NCBI GenBank assembly: GCA_028289325.1
Contig: JANQQN010000291.1
Coordinates: 1 to 53,408, forward strand
Length of the DNA stretch: 53,408 bases
Reading direction: 5' to 3'
DNA from: Myxococcota bacterium
GTDB lineage: Bacteria > Myxococcota > Kuafuiibacteriia > Kuafuiibacteriales > Kuafuiibacteriaceae
Shown: positions 34,677 to 42,469 of the stretch, piece after piece
How positions within the stretch are numbered: position 1 is the stretch's first letter
Layout of the letters: every line of letters starts with the position of its first letter
The notes under the pieces: generated by a model
Seen by the model: only the letters and a program-made list of their open reading frames with translations
Databases searched by the model: none
What the model was told of the DNA's origin: nothing
Position numbers and translations under genes: made by a program

Positions 34677-35036
34677 GTGCTAAACTCAAAACCAGTGACC
34701 CCCGACGAACGATTCGACCGGATCAACCGCTACGCGCTCGTCCTGCTCGGCACTTCGGCGGCGATCGGGGCCGCGTGTACCCTGCTCGGCGTCTGGCTGT
34801 GGACTTTGGAATGGGCGGTCGCGGCCGGGATCGGGGCCACCGCTGTCGTGTGGGGGTTCGTCGGATCGTTGTCGTGGGTGACCTCGGAGGGCGCGGCCCG
34901 GATCGAAGCCGCGACCGCGAGCGCCGCCGTTCACCGACGCCTGCGCGCAGGGACCGCAGAGCCCGCGCGGGCGGGGCTCAGCCTGGTCGCCGACAGCGCC
35001 GAGGGCGCGGTGAGCCCTCCATCGCAGCCGCGGTAG
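34677..35036 (+). CDS. Small two-helix membrane protein
   Basis: 119 residues from a GTG at 34677; a second GTG at 34695 is equally possible and neither has a good ribosome site. Two membrane helices (ALVLLGTSAAIGAACTLLGV and WAVAAGIGATAVVWGFVGSL) are followed by a Pro/Ala-rich basic tail. No family recognised. It ends seven bases from the convergent helix-hairpin-helix protein gene. Confidence 0.5.
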   Translation: MLNSKPVTPDERFDRINRYALVLLGTSAAIGAACTLLGVWLWTLEWAVAAGIGATAVVWGFVGSLSWVTSEGAARIEAATASAAVHRRLRAGTAEPARAGLSLVADSAEGAVSPPSQPR

Positions 35037-35043
35037 CCCGACG

Positions 35044-36066
35044 TCAGTGGGCCGAGGCGTGGTCGGACGAAACCGGGTACTCGTCGCCGGGCTCGAGCCC
35101 GAACGACGCATCCGCCAGCCCCGGCGGGGGCTTGGCCGACGACGTGCGGGCCAGCTTTTTGGCCTGATCGATCCAGTTGTCCCGCTCGATGCGCCCCTTG
35201 AAGGAAGCCAGACGATCGTCGACGTGTTTGACGTCGGCCGGCGACCAGCTGGCGATCTGAAAGAAGTAATACACCCCCAGATCGTTCAGTAGCCGCTCCA
35301 GCACCGCGCCCACCCCCGAGATTCGCTTCAGGTCGTCCTTGGGGCCGAAGGTCGCGGACTTGAACAGCGGTGGCCCCTCCTGCGGAGGGGGCGGCGGCGA
35401 ACCTCGAGGCAAAGCGTCCTTCACCGCCCGCTCGAGACCGTCGAGCCGGATCAGCAGCGGCGCGAGATCGACGCCAGGGCGCGACGTCGCATCCATCGTC
35501 CGCTCGACTTGGTTCAATCGAGCGATGACCGGATCCAGGTCGCAAGGACCGCTGACGCCCGGCAAACTGCGAATCGCGGCCTCGAGCGCGCTCAGCCGCC
35601 CTTCGAACGGCGCCAGGTCGAGGGTCGCGGGCGATGCGGCGCCGAGCGCCTGTACGTCGCGCTGGAGCTGCGTGAGGCCGACCTCGACGGGGCCGAGGTC
35701 GATGGTCGCCGTCGACCCGTCGCGAGAGAGCCGGGCCAACTCGGCCACACCGTTTTCGATCCGTACCAGCTCGGCCGACGGCGCTTCCGCGGCGCGAGCG
35801 CGCGCGATCTCGGCGGCCACGAGGTCGCGAAGGCGACCTTCGATGCTTCGAATATGGTTGGACAGCTGGGCGTGGCCGTCTTTCATCTCCGTCTGAATGA
35901 CGTCGAGCGCCGGCGTGTAGTCTTTGAGCGGTCCCGCCGAGATCAGCTTTTCGTACTCGTCGGTGACGTCGACGAAACGCCTGCGAACCCACCAGCGCCC
36001 GAGCCCAAAGCCGAGGGCCGCGGCCACCACGAGAAGGACAACCATTTTTGCCACCAGGTACGTCAT
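35044..36066 (-). CDS. Membrane-anchored protein with C-terminal helix-hairpin-helix (DUF4332-like) domain
   Basis: 340 residues from the ATG at 36066, with GGAGG upstream. One N-terminal membrane helix (MVVLLVVAAALGFGLGRWW), a long helical region of repeated pattern (about 50-230: LGPVEVGLTQLQRDVQALG, LAPFEGRLSALEAAI, LDPVIARLNQVERTM, LAPLLIRLDGLERAV), a Pro-rich linker, then a C-terminal domain with DDLKRISGVGAVLERLLNDL and YYFFQIASWSPADVKHVDDR. The last is the helix-hairpin-helix module often annotated as DUF4332 or 'flap endonuclease-like', also found fused to ribosomal or NADH-dehydrogenase-like proteins. Four coiled-coil repeats of about 38 residues project the HhH domain from the membrane. 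Confidence 0.82.
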   Translation of the reverse strand: MTYLVAKMVVLLVVAAALGFGLGRWWVRRRFVDVTDEYEKLISAGPLKDYTPALDVIQTEMKDGHAQLSNHIRSIEGRLRDLVAAEIARARAAEAPSAELVRIENGVAELARLSRDGSTATIDLGPVEVGLTQLQRDVQALGAASPATLDLAPFEGRLSALEAAIRSLPGVSGPCDLDPVIARLNQVERTMDATSRPGVDLAPLLIRLDGLERAVKDALPRGSPPPPPQEGPPLFKSATFGPKDDLKRISGVGAVLERLLNDLGVYYFFQIASWSPADVKHVDDRLASFKGRIERDNWIDQAKKLARTSSAKPPPGLADASFGLEPGDEYPVSSDHASAH

Positions 36067-36547
36067 TACGGTCTCCCTCCCCCGAGCCGCGCCTCCGTCC
36101 GCGCGAACCTCGACGGCCCGGCGAGACGGCGTCTCACGATCATCAGGCCGCGCTCGGCCAAGGATGGGCAAACATCGCGCCCAGCGCAAACGATTGGAAC
36201 TGTCCAGGAAACGGGCTCCGTTCGTCCGCCCGCCCGGGTCGACAATCGAAATCCGCAAAAATGTAATCAAAAAGAGCCCAGTGTAATCACGCCGTGGCGC
36301 GACGCGGCGCCCTTGCCGAGGAGGGTGCGACGAGATGCGGATCGAGCGATCGTCACGAGGATGGACACCTCCATCTACCTCCGGCGACCAGGACCGGACG
36401 CCATCAGAGAGTTTCTCGAAGAGAGAATCTCCCCCCGTAGCCGGCCGCCGGCGTCGTTTCACCGATGGGCCCTCGTTGAGGGCCCCCACCGCCGACCGGC
36501 GAGCGTCGCGGGGGGACGCGCGATGGGTCGCGCCGGGCGTTCGGCTG
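36067..36547. other. 480-base divergent intergenic region
   Basis: Separates the HhH membrane protein gene (minus) and the endonuclease gene (plus). A plus-strand frame from 36335 joins the endonuclease but is unlikely to be translated. It holds the direct repeat at 36262-36289 in an AT-rich patch; otherwise I see nothing in it. Confidence 0.5.
36262..36289 (+). promoter_or_regulatory. Direct repeat TGTAATCA, 20 bases apart
   Basis: TGTAATCA at 36262-36269 and again at 36282-36289, two helical turns apart, in an AT-rich patch of otherwise GC-rich DNA upstream of the endonuclease gene. The spacing suits side-by-side binding of a response-regulator-type dimer; no cognate regulator is known here. 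Confidence 0.3.
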
Positions 36548-37357
36548 ATGAGCAACGAGGCTGAGCCGCCCGCGGACGCTCCGCCCCCGGCGACCCGAGC
36601 GGCGCGACGGCGGCGGAGACAAGTCGCGCGCCGCGATCCTCCGGCGATCGCGACGGTCGAGCCGTCACGACCGTCGCGCACCGAGCTGATCCCCGCTCGG
36701 GGCCCGGTCGTGGCCCCGCGTCGGATCGAAGGGCTCGACGGGGCGGAACTCGTGAACGCGATCCGCACCCGCGGCCAGATGACCCGCCACCTCGGTTATC
36801 GGCCCGCCCGCGAGGCGATGTTCCGGTTCATCGATAACGACGACGGCATCGTGGAAGGCGTCTACACCGGTCGAAAGGTCCGAACCGACCGCATTCCCTC
36901 CGCCGACGGGAACGACGGCATGAACACGGAACACGCGTGGCCGCAATCGAAAGGCGTCCGAGGCATACCCGCCCGGTACGACCTGCATCATCTCTTCCCG
37001 ACCAACGCCTACGCCAACGGACGCCGCGGCAGCTTCCCGTTCGGCGTCGTCACCCGGCGCGTTCGATGGGAGGAAGGCGGATCGAAGCTCGGCTTCGACA
37101 ACCGCGGAAACGTCGTGTTCGAGCCGCGGCCGGGGATGCGGGGTGATGTGGCGAGAGCGCTGTTCTACATCAGCGCGATGTACGGGCTCGAGATTCCGCA
37201 GGCGGAGGAAGATACGCTACGGCGGTGGAACGCCGAAGAGCCGCCAGATCCCGCGGAGATCGCCCGCAACGACGAGATCTCCCGATTTCAAGGCAATCGC
37301 AATCCGTTCGTCGATCAGCCGGATCTGGCGGACAGGATCGCGCGCTTCTCAGACTGA
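36548..37357 (+). CDS. Endonuclease I family nuclease
   Basis: 269 residues from the ATG at 36548. The first 60 are Pro-, Ala- and Arg-rich and disordered, not a signal peptide, although family members are usually exported. The nuclease domain carries MNTEHAWPQSKG (NxEH with the catalytic His), YDLHHLFPTNAYANGRR, FDNRGNVVFEPRPGMRGDVA and ARALFYISAMYGLE, typical of the His-Me-finger Endonuclease_1 family, and ends with NRNPFVDQPDLADRIARF. These enzymes cut DNA nonspecifically. The start is uncertain: an upstream extension to 36335 adds 71 residues without a signal peptide. It overlaps the convergent RDD gene by nine bases. Confidence 0.85.
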   Translation: MSNEAEPPADAPPPATRAARRRRRQVARRDPPAIATVEPSRPSRTELIPARGPVVAPRRIEGLDGAELVNAIRTRGQMTRHLGYRPAREAMFRFIDNDDGIVEGVYTGRKVRTDRIPSADGNDGMNTEHAWPQSKGVRGIPARYDLHHLFPTNAYANGRRGSFPFGVVTRRVRWEEGGSKLGFDNRGNVVFEPRPGMRGDVARALFYISAMYGLEIPQAEEDTLRRWNAEEPPDPAEIARNDEISRFQGNRNPFVDQPDLADRIARFSD

Positions 37358-38365
37358 CGGCGCACTGGGCCCCGATGCGCCCTTTCGTTCGGACCAGCGG
37401 CGACGCGCCCGCCGTGCGTCGACCACCCGGACCACGACCGTGCTTGCGATCTTGTCGTGGATCCCTTGCCGATTGGGGTCCCAAAAGATCTGCACAAACC
37501 CGAGCAGGCCCGTCGCCAGCCCCGCCGCGTAGCCCGCAAACCGTTCGAACGCCATCCACAGCGTAAACGGCTGGCCGTCGAGGCGATGAATCCGAATACC
37601 CATCAGCCGTTTGCCGGGCGTGAACCCATTCCACCACGCCATGAACAGCGTGAAGTAGACCCCCACCCATCCGAACGTCAGTCCAAAGTCTTCGGCGAGG
37701 CCGCCGAGGGTGCGAAGAACGCTCGGAGAGGCCAGCTGCGCCTTGAGTTCATCGTTTTCGTCCTTGAGCGCGCTGAGTCGTCGTGTGAGAGAAGCGTCGC
37801 TGTTGGCGTCGGCGACCGACGTCGCGATCTGGCTGACCGCGGTGGCCACCGCCTCCGAGCGGGCGTCGGGCGGCCCGACCGCGTCCCTGCCGCCGAACGC
37901 CATGAGCGCCTCCTGGATGGCGGCGTCCATCTCTTCCCGGGCCGCGGATTGAGCGATGGACGCGGTCTGGCTCGCGTCGTCGGCCGCGGATGCGGTGACC
38001 GAGCGACCGAGAAGGCCGGATGTTCCCGCCGTGGACACCGTCACGCTGTGTCCGGGCCCGTCGTCGTCACCGTCGTCGTCGATAGCCACGTACACGAAGG
38101 AGAAGACCAACAGCGCCGCGAACGAGCCGCCCATCCAGCGCACGAACGCGAACCGTCGCTGTCCGCGGCCGGTGATCACGCGGTACGCGATGCCCGCGGT
38201 CAGGAACGCCGCGACCCCCGCGCCACCGAGCGACGACACGATCCCCGCGATGAGCAGATCGAGCAGCAGGGCGACGCCTCGTCGCCACGGAGACGCCAGA
38301 TCGACGCCGAGCAGCTCAGGGTCGACGCGAAACGCGACGTCCGTCACAATCTCCCTCGGGTCCAC
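37349..38365 (-). CDS. RDD-family membrane protein with long soluble insert
   Basis: 338 residues. The first membrane helices (WRRGVALLLDLLIAGIVSSL, then GVAAFLTAGIAYRVIT, then GSFAALLVFSFVYVAI) are followed by about 125 soluble residues: Ser/Ala-rich, with a coiled coil (LTRRLSALKDENDELKAQL). Membrane helices then resume with the RDD motifs WWNGFTPGKRLMGIRI and IFWDPNRQGIHDKIASTVVV. The split RDD domain is unusual: most family members are about 150-200 residues. The aspartate run DDDGDDDGP just outside the third helix could bind cations. Function unknown. Confidence 0.85.
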   Translation of the reverse strand: MDPREIVTDVAFRVDPELLGVDLASPWRRGVALLLDLLIAGIVSSLGGAGVAAFLTAGIAYRVITGRGQRRFAFVRWMGGSFAALLVFSFVYVAIDDDGDDDGPGHSVTVSTAGTSGLLGRSVTASAADDASQTASIAQSAAREEMDAAIQEALMAFGGRDAVGPPDARSEAVATAVSQIATSVADANSDASLTRRLSALKDENDELKAQLASPSVLRTLGGLAEDFGLTFGWVGVYFTLFMAWWNGFTPGKRLMGIRIHRLDGQPFTLWMAFERFAGYAAGLATGLLGFVQIFWDPNRQGIHDKIASTVVVRVVDARRARRRWSERKGASGPSAPSV

Positions 38366-38464
38366 GGTCGACGATTACTACAGACCGCCAACGCCACGGA
38401 ATGCAGTTCCGTGACTGCGGGCCGCCTCGACAGGGCGGTACGGCGCCGATACCCTCGTCTCGCG

Positions 38465-38914
38465 ATGCCCCAATCACGCTCGGACGACCGGTTCACCAGG
38501 GTCGCGGCGTACGGGGTCATCGTCGACGGCGACCGCATCCTGCTGTGCCGACTCTCGTGGCCCAAGGTCCATGCCGGCCGGTGGACCCTGCCCGGCGGCG
38601 GCCTAGACTTCGGCGAGCCGCCGCAAAACGCGATGGTGCGGGAGGTGCGAGAAGAAACGGGCCTCGAGGTCGTCGCGGCAGGGCTGCTCGGCGTCGACTC
38701 CATCTGCGCGCCGACGGCGTACGGCGACATGCACGGCATACGGATCGTCTACCGGGCCACGGTGGTCGGCGGGTCCCTTCGCAACGAGGTCGACGGGAGC
38801 ACCGACCTCTGCCAGTGGTGGCCGCGCCATGAGATCCCGCACGATCGGATCGTGGATCTCGTCGCCGAGTTCCTGCCTCGCGCGTTCGTCCCGGGCGCTA
38901 CGTCGCAAACCTGA
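38465..38914 (+). CDS. NUDIX hydrolase
   Basis: 149 residues from the ATG at 38465. The NUDIX box spans GGGLDFGEPPQNAMVREVRE followed by ETGLEV, with the metal-binding REVREE in place, so the enzyme should be active. NUDIX enzymes hydrolyse nucleoside diphosphates linked to other groups; DFGEPP and LCQWWPRHEI suggest an ADP-ribose or mutT-like subfamily, but the substrate cannot be told. It is a single gene with a 99-base gap to the divergent RDD gene. Confidence 0.92.
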   Translation: MPQSRSDDRFTRVAAYGVIVDGDRILLCRLSWPKVHAGRWTLPGGGLDFGEPPQNAMVREVREETGLEVVAAGLLGVDSICAPTAYGDMHGIRIVYRATVVGGSLRNEVDGSTDLCQWWPRHEIPHDRIVDLVAEFLPRAFVPGATSQT

Positions 38915-39023
38915 CAGAAACGGTCAGGATGTCCATCACCGGCCTCTTTTCGCCTCCGGACGTCGATGCCAGCGTCGTTGCGTCGCCGAAGTTCGGCACG
39001 CCCCCCTAGAAAGGACGACCACG

Positions 39024-39806
39024 ATGACCCTGCAAACGAATCGATTCTGCTGGCACGGTGCTCTGACCGCCGACCCCGACCGCTCCCAGGCCTTCTACAC
39101 CGAAGTCATGGGCTGGCCGGTGGTCACGGCGATGATGGGCGACCAACAAGTCTCCATGTTCGCCCCCGGCGACGAGCCCTTCGCCCACTTCGGATTGCCC
39201 CCCAACCCCGAGCTCCCCAACCATTGGGAAAGCTACCTTCGTGTCGACGACGTCGACGCATCGACCGCCTCCGCCCGGGACAACGGCGGCGGGATCGTTC
39301 AACCGCCGACCGACATCCCTCCTGGCCGCTTCAGCGTGGTGGCCTCTCCCAGCGGCGCCACTGTTTGCCTGTTCCACGAGGCCGACGACGCGACCGAGCA
39401 TCACCCGGGTGGGGTCGGCGGGGTCCACTGGGTCGAACTGCAAAGCACCAACCTCGACGCCGACCTGTCGTGGCTCCGCAAGACGTTCGGGTTTGAAACC
39501 GAAGCCATGAACAACGCGGGGTCCGGACCGTACTTCGTTCTGAAGACCGGCGACCACGCGATCGGGGGCGCGATGGCCAACCCGGCCCCCGGCGCCCCCG
39601 CGGCGTGGATGGTCTGGTTCCACGTCGCCGACCTCGACGCCACCCTCCACCGGGTCAAGAGTCAGGGGGGCAAGGTCCTGAGCCCCATCATGGACATGGC
39701 CTCCATCGGGCGGATGGCGGTGATCGAGGATTCGGTCGGCGCCGTGTGCGGCGTCATTACCCCCGCGCAGCTGGCTGACGACGCACCCAGGTCAACGCGC
39801 GGCTAG
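39024..39806 (+). CDS. Double VOC (glyoxalase/bleomycin-resistance fold) protein
   Basis: 260 residues in two VOC domains: the first from NRFCWHGALTADPDRSQAFY, the second from GGVHWVELQSTNLDADLSWL, both with the strand-helix pattern and Phe-Tyr/Trp pocket residues of the superfamily. AAGGACG precedes the ATG. VOC proteins bind metal and act as isomerases, dioxygenases or antibiotic-binding proteins; the ligand residues are too variable to tell. Its stop codon falls exactly at the junction of a 32-bp tandem duplication shared with the TolC gene end. Confidence 0.88.
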   Translation: MTLQTNRFCWHGALTADPDRSQAFYTEVMGWPVVTAMMGDQQVSMFAPGDEPFAHFGLPPNPELPNHWESYLRVDDVDASTASARDNGGGIVQPPTDIPPGRFSVVASPSGATVCLFHEADDATEHHPGGVGGVHWVELQSTNLDADLSWLRKTFGFETEAMNNAGSGPYFVLKTGDHAIGGAMANPAPGAPAAWMVWFHVADLDATLHRVKSQGGKVLSPIMDMASIGRMAVIEDSVGAVCGVITPAQLADDAPRSTRG

Positions 39807-39837
39807 CCGACGACGCACACAAATCAACGGGCGGCTA
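39774..39837 (+). repeat. 32-bp imperfect tandem duplication across two gene ends
   Basis: The units 39774-39805 and 39806-39837 are directly adjacent and agree at 27 of 32 positions. The VOC stop TAG is formed at the unit junction (39804-39806) and the TolC stop by the end of the second unit (39835-39837 on the minus strand). The second unit probably arose by duplication and thereby fixed the convergent gene ends. Confidence 0.7.
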
Positions 39838-41250
39838 AGGCGTGGCCGGCGCGTCTTCGGCGGGGGCGAGACCCGCCGCCGCCCACTCGTCGGAACCGAC
39901 GGCAGCGATCAGGTCCGAGTACGCGATAGCCGCATCGAGCCGCGCGTTCACGGTCGCGATTCGCGCTCGGGTCAAACCGAGCTCCGCGTCGCGAAGCTCC
40001 AGCGCGTTGCCGCGCCCCGCCTCGTACAGCCCTCGGGCCAGACGGACGGCCTCCTCCGCCGCTTCCACCTGCTGCACCGCGAACCCCGCATTGCGGACTT
40101 GATTACGGTACCGAAGGAGACTGTCCGACACTTCCACGAACAGCTGTCGCTCCTGTTCATCGTACGTAGCCTGGAGCTTTCGCAGGTTCGCTTGCGCTCG
40201 TTCGACGTCCGCGTTGGTCGCGAATCCTCGAAACAGATTCCAGTTCACGACCAGGTTGATGGTGGCCGTGAAGTTGTCGAGAGGATTCGCGACGACCCGA
40301 TCCGGGCGCCGGCTGGAGCGGTTGTACCGCGCCTCGAAAGCCATGGTCGGCCAATAGTCGGCGCGGGCGATGGACACCGCCTTTTGCGCCCCGCTCACCT
40401 GAGCGCGAAGGCTGGCGAGCTCCGGACGGTGTCGCCGCATGAGGCCTTGAAGCTGGTCGAGCTCCGGGACGAACCGCACGGCCGCGGTCGACGACCGCAC
40501 TTCCTCGGGCATGGTCAATTCGACGGGAATGTTGGCCCGGCGACCGAGGGTCAGATTGAAGGTGTTGCGCGCTTGGCCCTCGAGGGTCATGGCGTCGACG
40601 AGGAGGATCTGGTCACTGGCCAGATTTCGCTTGGCGGTGGCCACGTCGGCCGGTGCGCCGCGGCCAGCGCGCAGCAGCGCCTCCGCTCGGTCGACCTGAG
40701 CCTGGTCGACGTCGACCTGAGCCTTGAAGGTCACGATCGCCTGGCGAGCGCGCTCCAGGCCGAAGAAAGTTCGCGCCACCCGCGCTTTGACCAGGTTGGT
40801 CACCGCTTGCAAGTCGGCTTTTCGGGCCGCGCGGTTGTCTTTTGCCTGGCCGATGGCCTTCCACCATCGACCGCCGTCGAAGATGAGCTGGCGACCGACC
40901 AAACCCAACGCAAAGTTTGCGTTGTCGAAGCTGGGGAGCGTGATGTCCGTGAACTCTCCGATGGTAATGGCACCGTCGCTGCCCGCTCGGCTCCGCTGCT
41001 CGAGGATCTGCTCAACGGAATAAAAATGGCCACCCTGCATGGACATATCGAGGGTGGGCAAGATGGCCGACAGCGCGGTGGCGTAATCCGCGTCGACGAG
41101 GACAACGTCTTCGCGCGCTTGAATCATGTCGTTGGCGTACTCGAGCGCGATCTCTGTCGCGGCGGACAAGGTCAGGGGCTCGTTTACATCCGAAACATTT
41201 TGGGGGGTCGACGATGACAGCAGCAGGCAGGCAACACGGACGGAAAACAT
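39835..41250 (-). CDS. TolC-type outer membrane efflux protein
   Basis: About 471 residues from the ATG at 41250, giving a short hydrophobic signal (MFSVRVACLLLSSS); a longer frame starting further upstream would run into the divergent promoter region. Two outer-membrane-efflux (OEP) repeats with long alternating helices: LTLSAATEIALEYANDMIQA and LRAQVSGAQKAVSIARADYW begin the two halves, each followed by RAEALLRAGRGAPADVATAK- and ARGLYEAGRGNALELRDAEL-type helices. It forms the trimeric exit duct. It lies divergent from the adaptor and the two RND genes, a common arrangement. Confidence 0.88.
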   Translation of the reverse strand: MFSVRVACLLLSSSTPQNVSDVNEPLTLSAATEIALEYANDMIQAREDVVLVDADYATALSAILPTLDMSMQGGHFYSVEQILEQRSRAGSDGAITIGEFTDITLPSFDNANFALGLVGRQLIFDGGRWWKAIGQAKDNRAARKADLQAVTNLVKARVARTFFGLERARQAIVTFKAQVDVDQAQVDRAEALLRAGRGAPADVATAKRNLASDQILLVDAMTLEGQARNTFNLTLGRRANIPVELTMPEEVRSSTAAVRFVPELDQLQGLMRRHRPELASLRAQVSGAQKAVSIARADYWPTMAFEARYNRSSRRPDRVVANPLDNFTATINLVVNWNLFRGFATNADVERAQANLRKLQATYDEQERQLFVEVSDSLLRYRNQVRNAGFAVQQVEAAEEAVRLARGLYEAGRGNALELRDAELGLTRARIATVNARLDAAIAYSDLIAAVGSDEWAAAGLAPAEDAPATP

Positions 41251-41398
41251 CGCGGACGGAGGCTCAACAAGTACGCCGCAAAATGGCAAGCGCAGGAATC
41301 GCGCTGCAAGGTGCAGGCAGCTTTTCGGCTGCATCCTGTCCCGTTCTTTCTGCCTTGAAATGTAACTTTCGGTGGACCAGAGGAGCGAAAGAAGCATC

Positions 41399-42469
41399 AT
41401 GGAAGTCGTGTGGAAGATCGGCGTCGTCTTTAGTCTCGTAGCGCTCGCGGCCACCGGCTGCGAGCCCGCAACTGCCGCCAAGCGTCCGGCGTCGAAGGAA
41501 CGCCGCGCAAAAACGTCGGAGCGTCCGCCGGCTCCGGTTGCCGTGAGCAAGGCGTCGAAGGGGTCGATCGCCAGCGCCTATGTGACCACCGCCACGCTGG
41601 AGCCACAGAAGACCGCTCCCGTTCTGGCGCGTGTAACCGGCGTCGTCGAGAAGATCGCGCGCGAGGAAGGCGATATGGTGAAGGCCGGCGCCCCCTTGCT
41701 GCGGATCGAAAGCACGCAGTACCGGCTGCGGGTCGAGCAGCTCGCAGCGAGGACGGCGCAGCTACGAGACAGCTACAAGCGACTGAGCAAGATGGTGAGC
41801 CAAAACTTGGTCGGCGCCGAGGAGTTCGAGCAAACCAAACACGACCTCGAGGCGGCCAAGGCCGAAGAGAAGCTCGCCCGCTTGGAGCTGTCCTTTACGA
41901 CAGTGCGAGCGCCGTTCACGGGACGGGTTACGCAACGCATGGTGGAGGTCGGCCACACCGTGAACGATACGACGAGCCTGTTCGAGCTCGCGGACCTCAA
42001 GCCGCTGTTGGCTCGGGTCTTCGTTCCTTCCAAGGCCTTCAAGCGCCTCGCCCGCAATCAGCCGGTCGAGCTCACCCTGGACAGCAACGCCGTCAAATTG
42101 ACCGGATATATCAAGCTGGTCAGCCCGGTGATCGACCCGACCAGCGGAACCATCAAAGTCACCCTCGAGATCCCCGACTATCCGGAGGGCACCCGCCCCG
42201 GCGATTTTGCGCATGTTCGCATCACCACCGAGCAGCACGACGACGCTCTTCTCATTCCGCGAATCGCCATCGTCCAGGACCGCCAGCAGCAGGTCGTGTA
42301 CGTCGTCGTGGACGGGCGCGCGCAGCGCCGGGTGGTCGAAATCGGTTTCGAGCAAGAGGACAAAGCCGAGATTCTCAACGGCCTCGCCGTCGACGAAGCC
42401 GTGGTCATCAAAGGCCAGAACTCCCTTAAAGACGGTGCCGCCGTCAAAGTCCTCGAAGCCGACGCATGA
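41399..42469 (+). CDS. RND efflux membrane-fusion adaptor lipoprotein
   Basis: 356 residues from the ATG at 41399; lipobox LAATGC at the end of the signal. Biotinyl-lipoyl halves (VARVTGVVEKIAREEGDMVK and ELSFTTVRAPFTGRVTQRMV) flank a helical hairpin (LRVEQLAARTAQLRDSYKRL), followed by beta-barrel and membrane-proximal domains (FVPSKAFKRLARNQPVEL; RIAIVQDRQQQVVYVVVDG). It links the RND pumps to TolC in the periplasm. The ATGA overlap with the first pump gene couples their synthesis. It is one adaptor for two different pumps. Confidence 0.92.
   Translation: MEVVWKIGVVFSLVALAATGCEPATAAKRPASKERRAKTSERPPAPVAVSKASKGSIASAYVTTATLEPQKTAPVLARVTGVVEKIAREEGDMVKAGAPLLRIESTQYRLRVEQLAARTAQLRDSYKRLSKMVSQNLVGAEEFEQTKHDLEAAKAEEKLARLELSFTTVRAPFTGRVTQRMVEVGHTVNDTTSLFELADLKPLLARVFVPSKAFKRLARNQPVELTLDSNAVKLTGYIKLVSPVIDPTSGTIKVTLEIPDYPEGTRPGDFAHVRITTEQHDDALLIPRIAIVQDRQQQVVYVVVDGRAQRRVVEIGFEQEDKAEILNGLAVDEAVVIKGQNSLKDGAAVKVLEADA

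Noticed and set aside
37457..38464. N-terminal extension of the NUDIX frame
   Set aside because: It is the antisense of the RDD gene; the NUDIX domain begins at the ATG at 38465.
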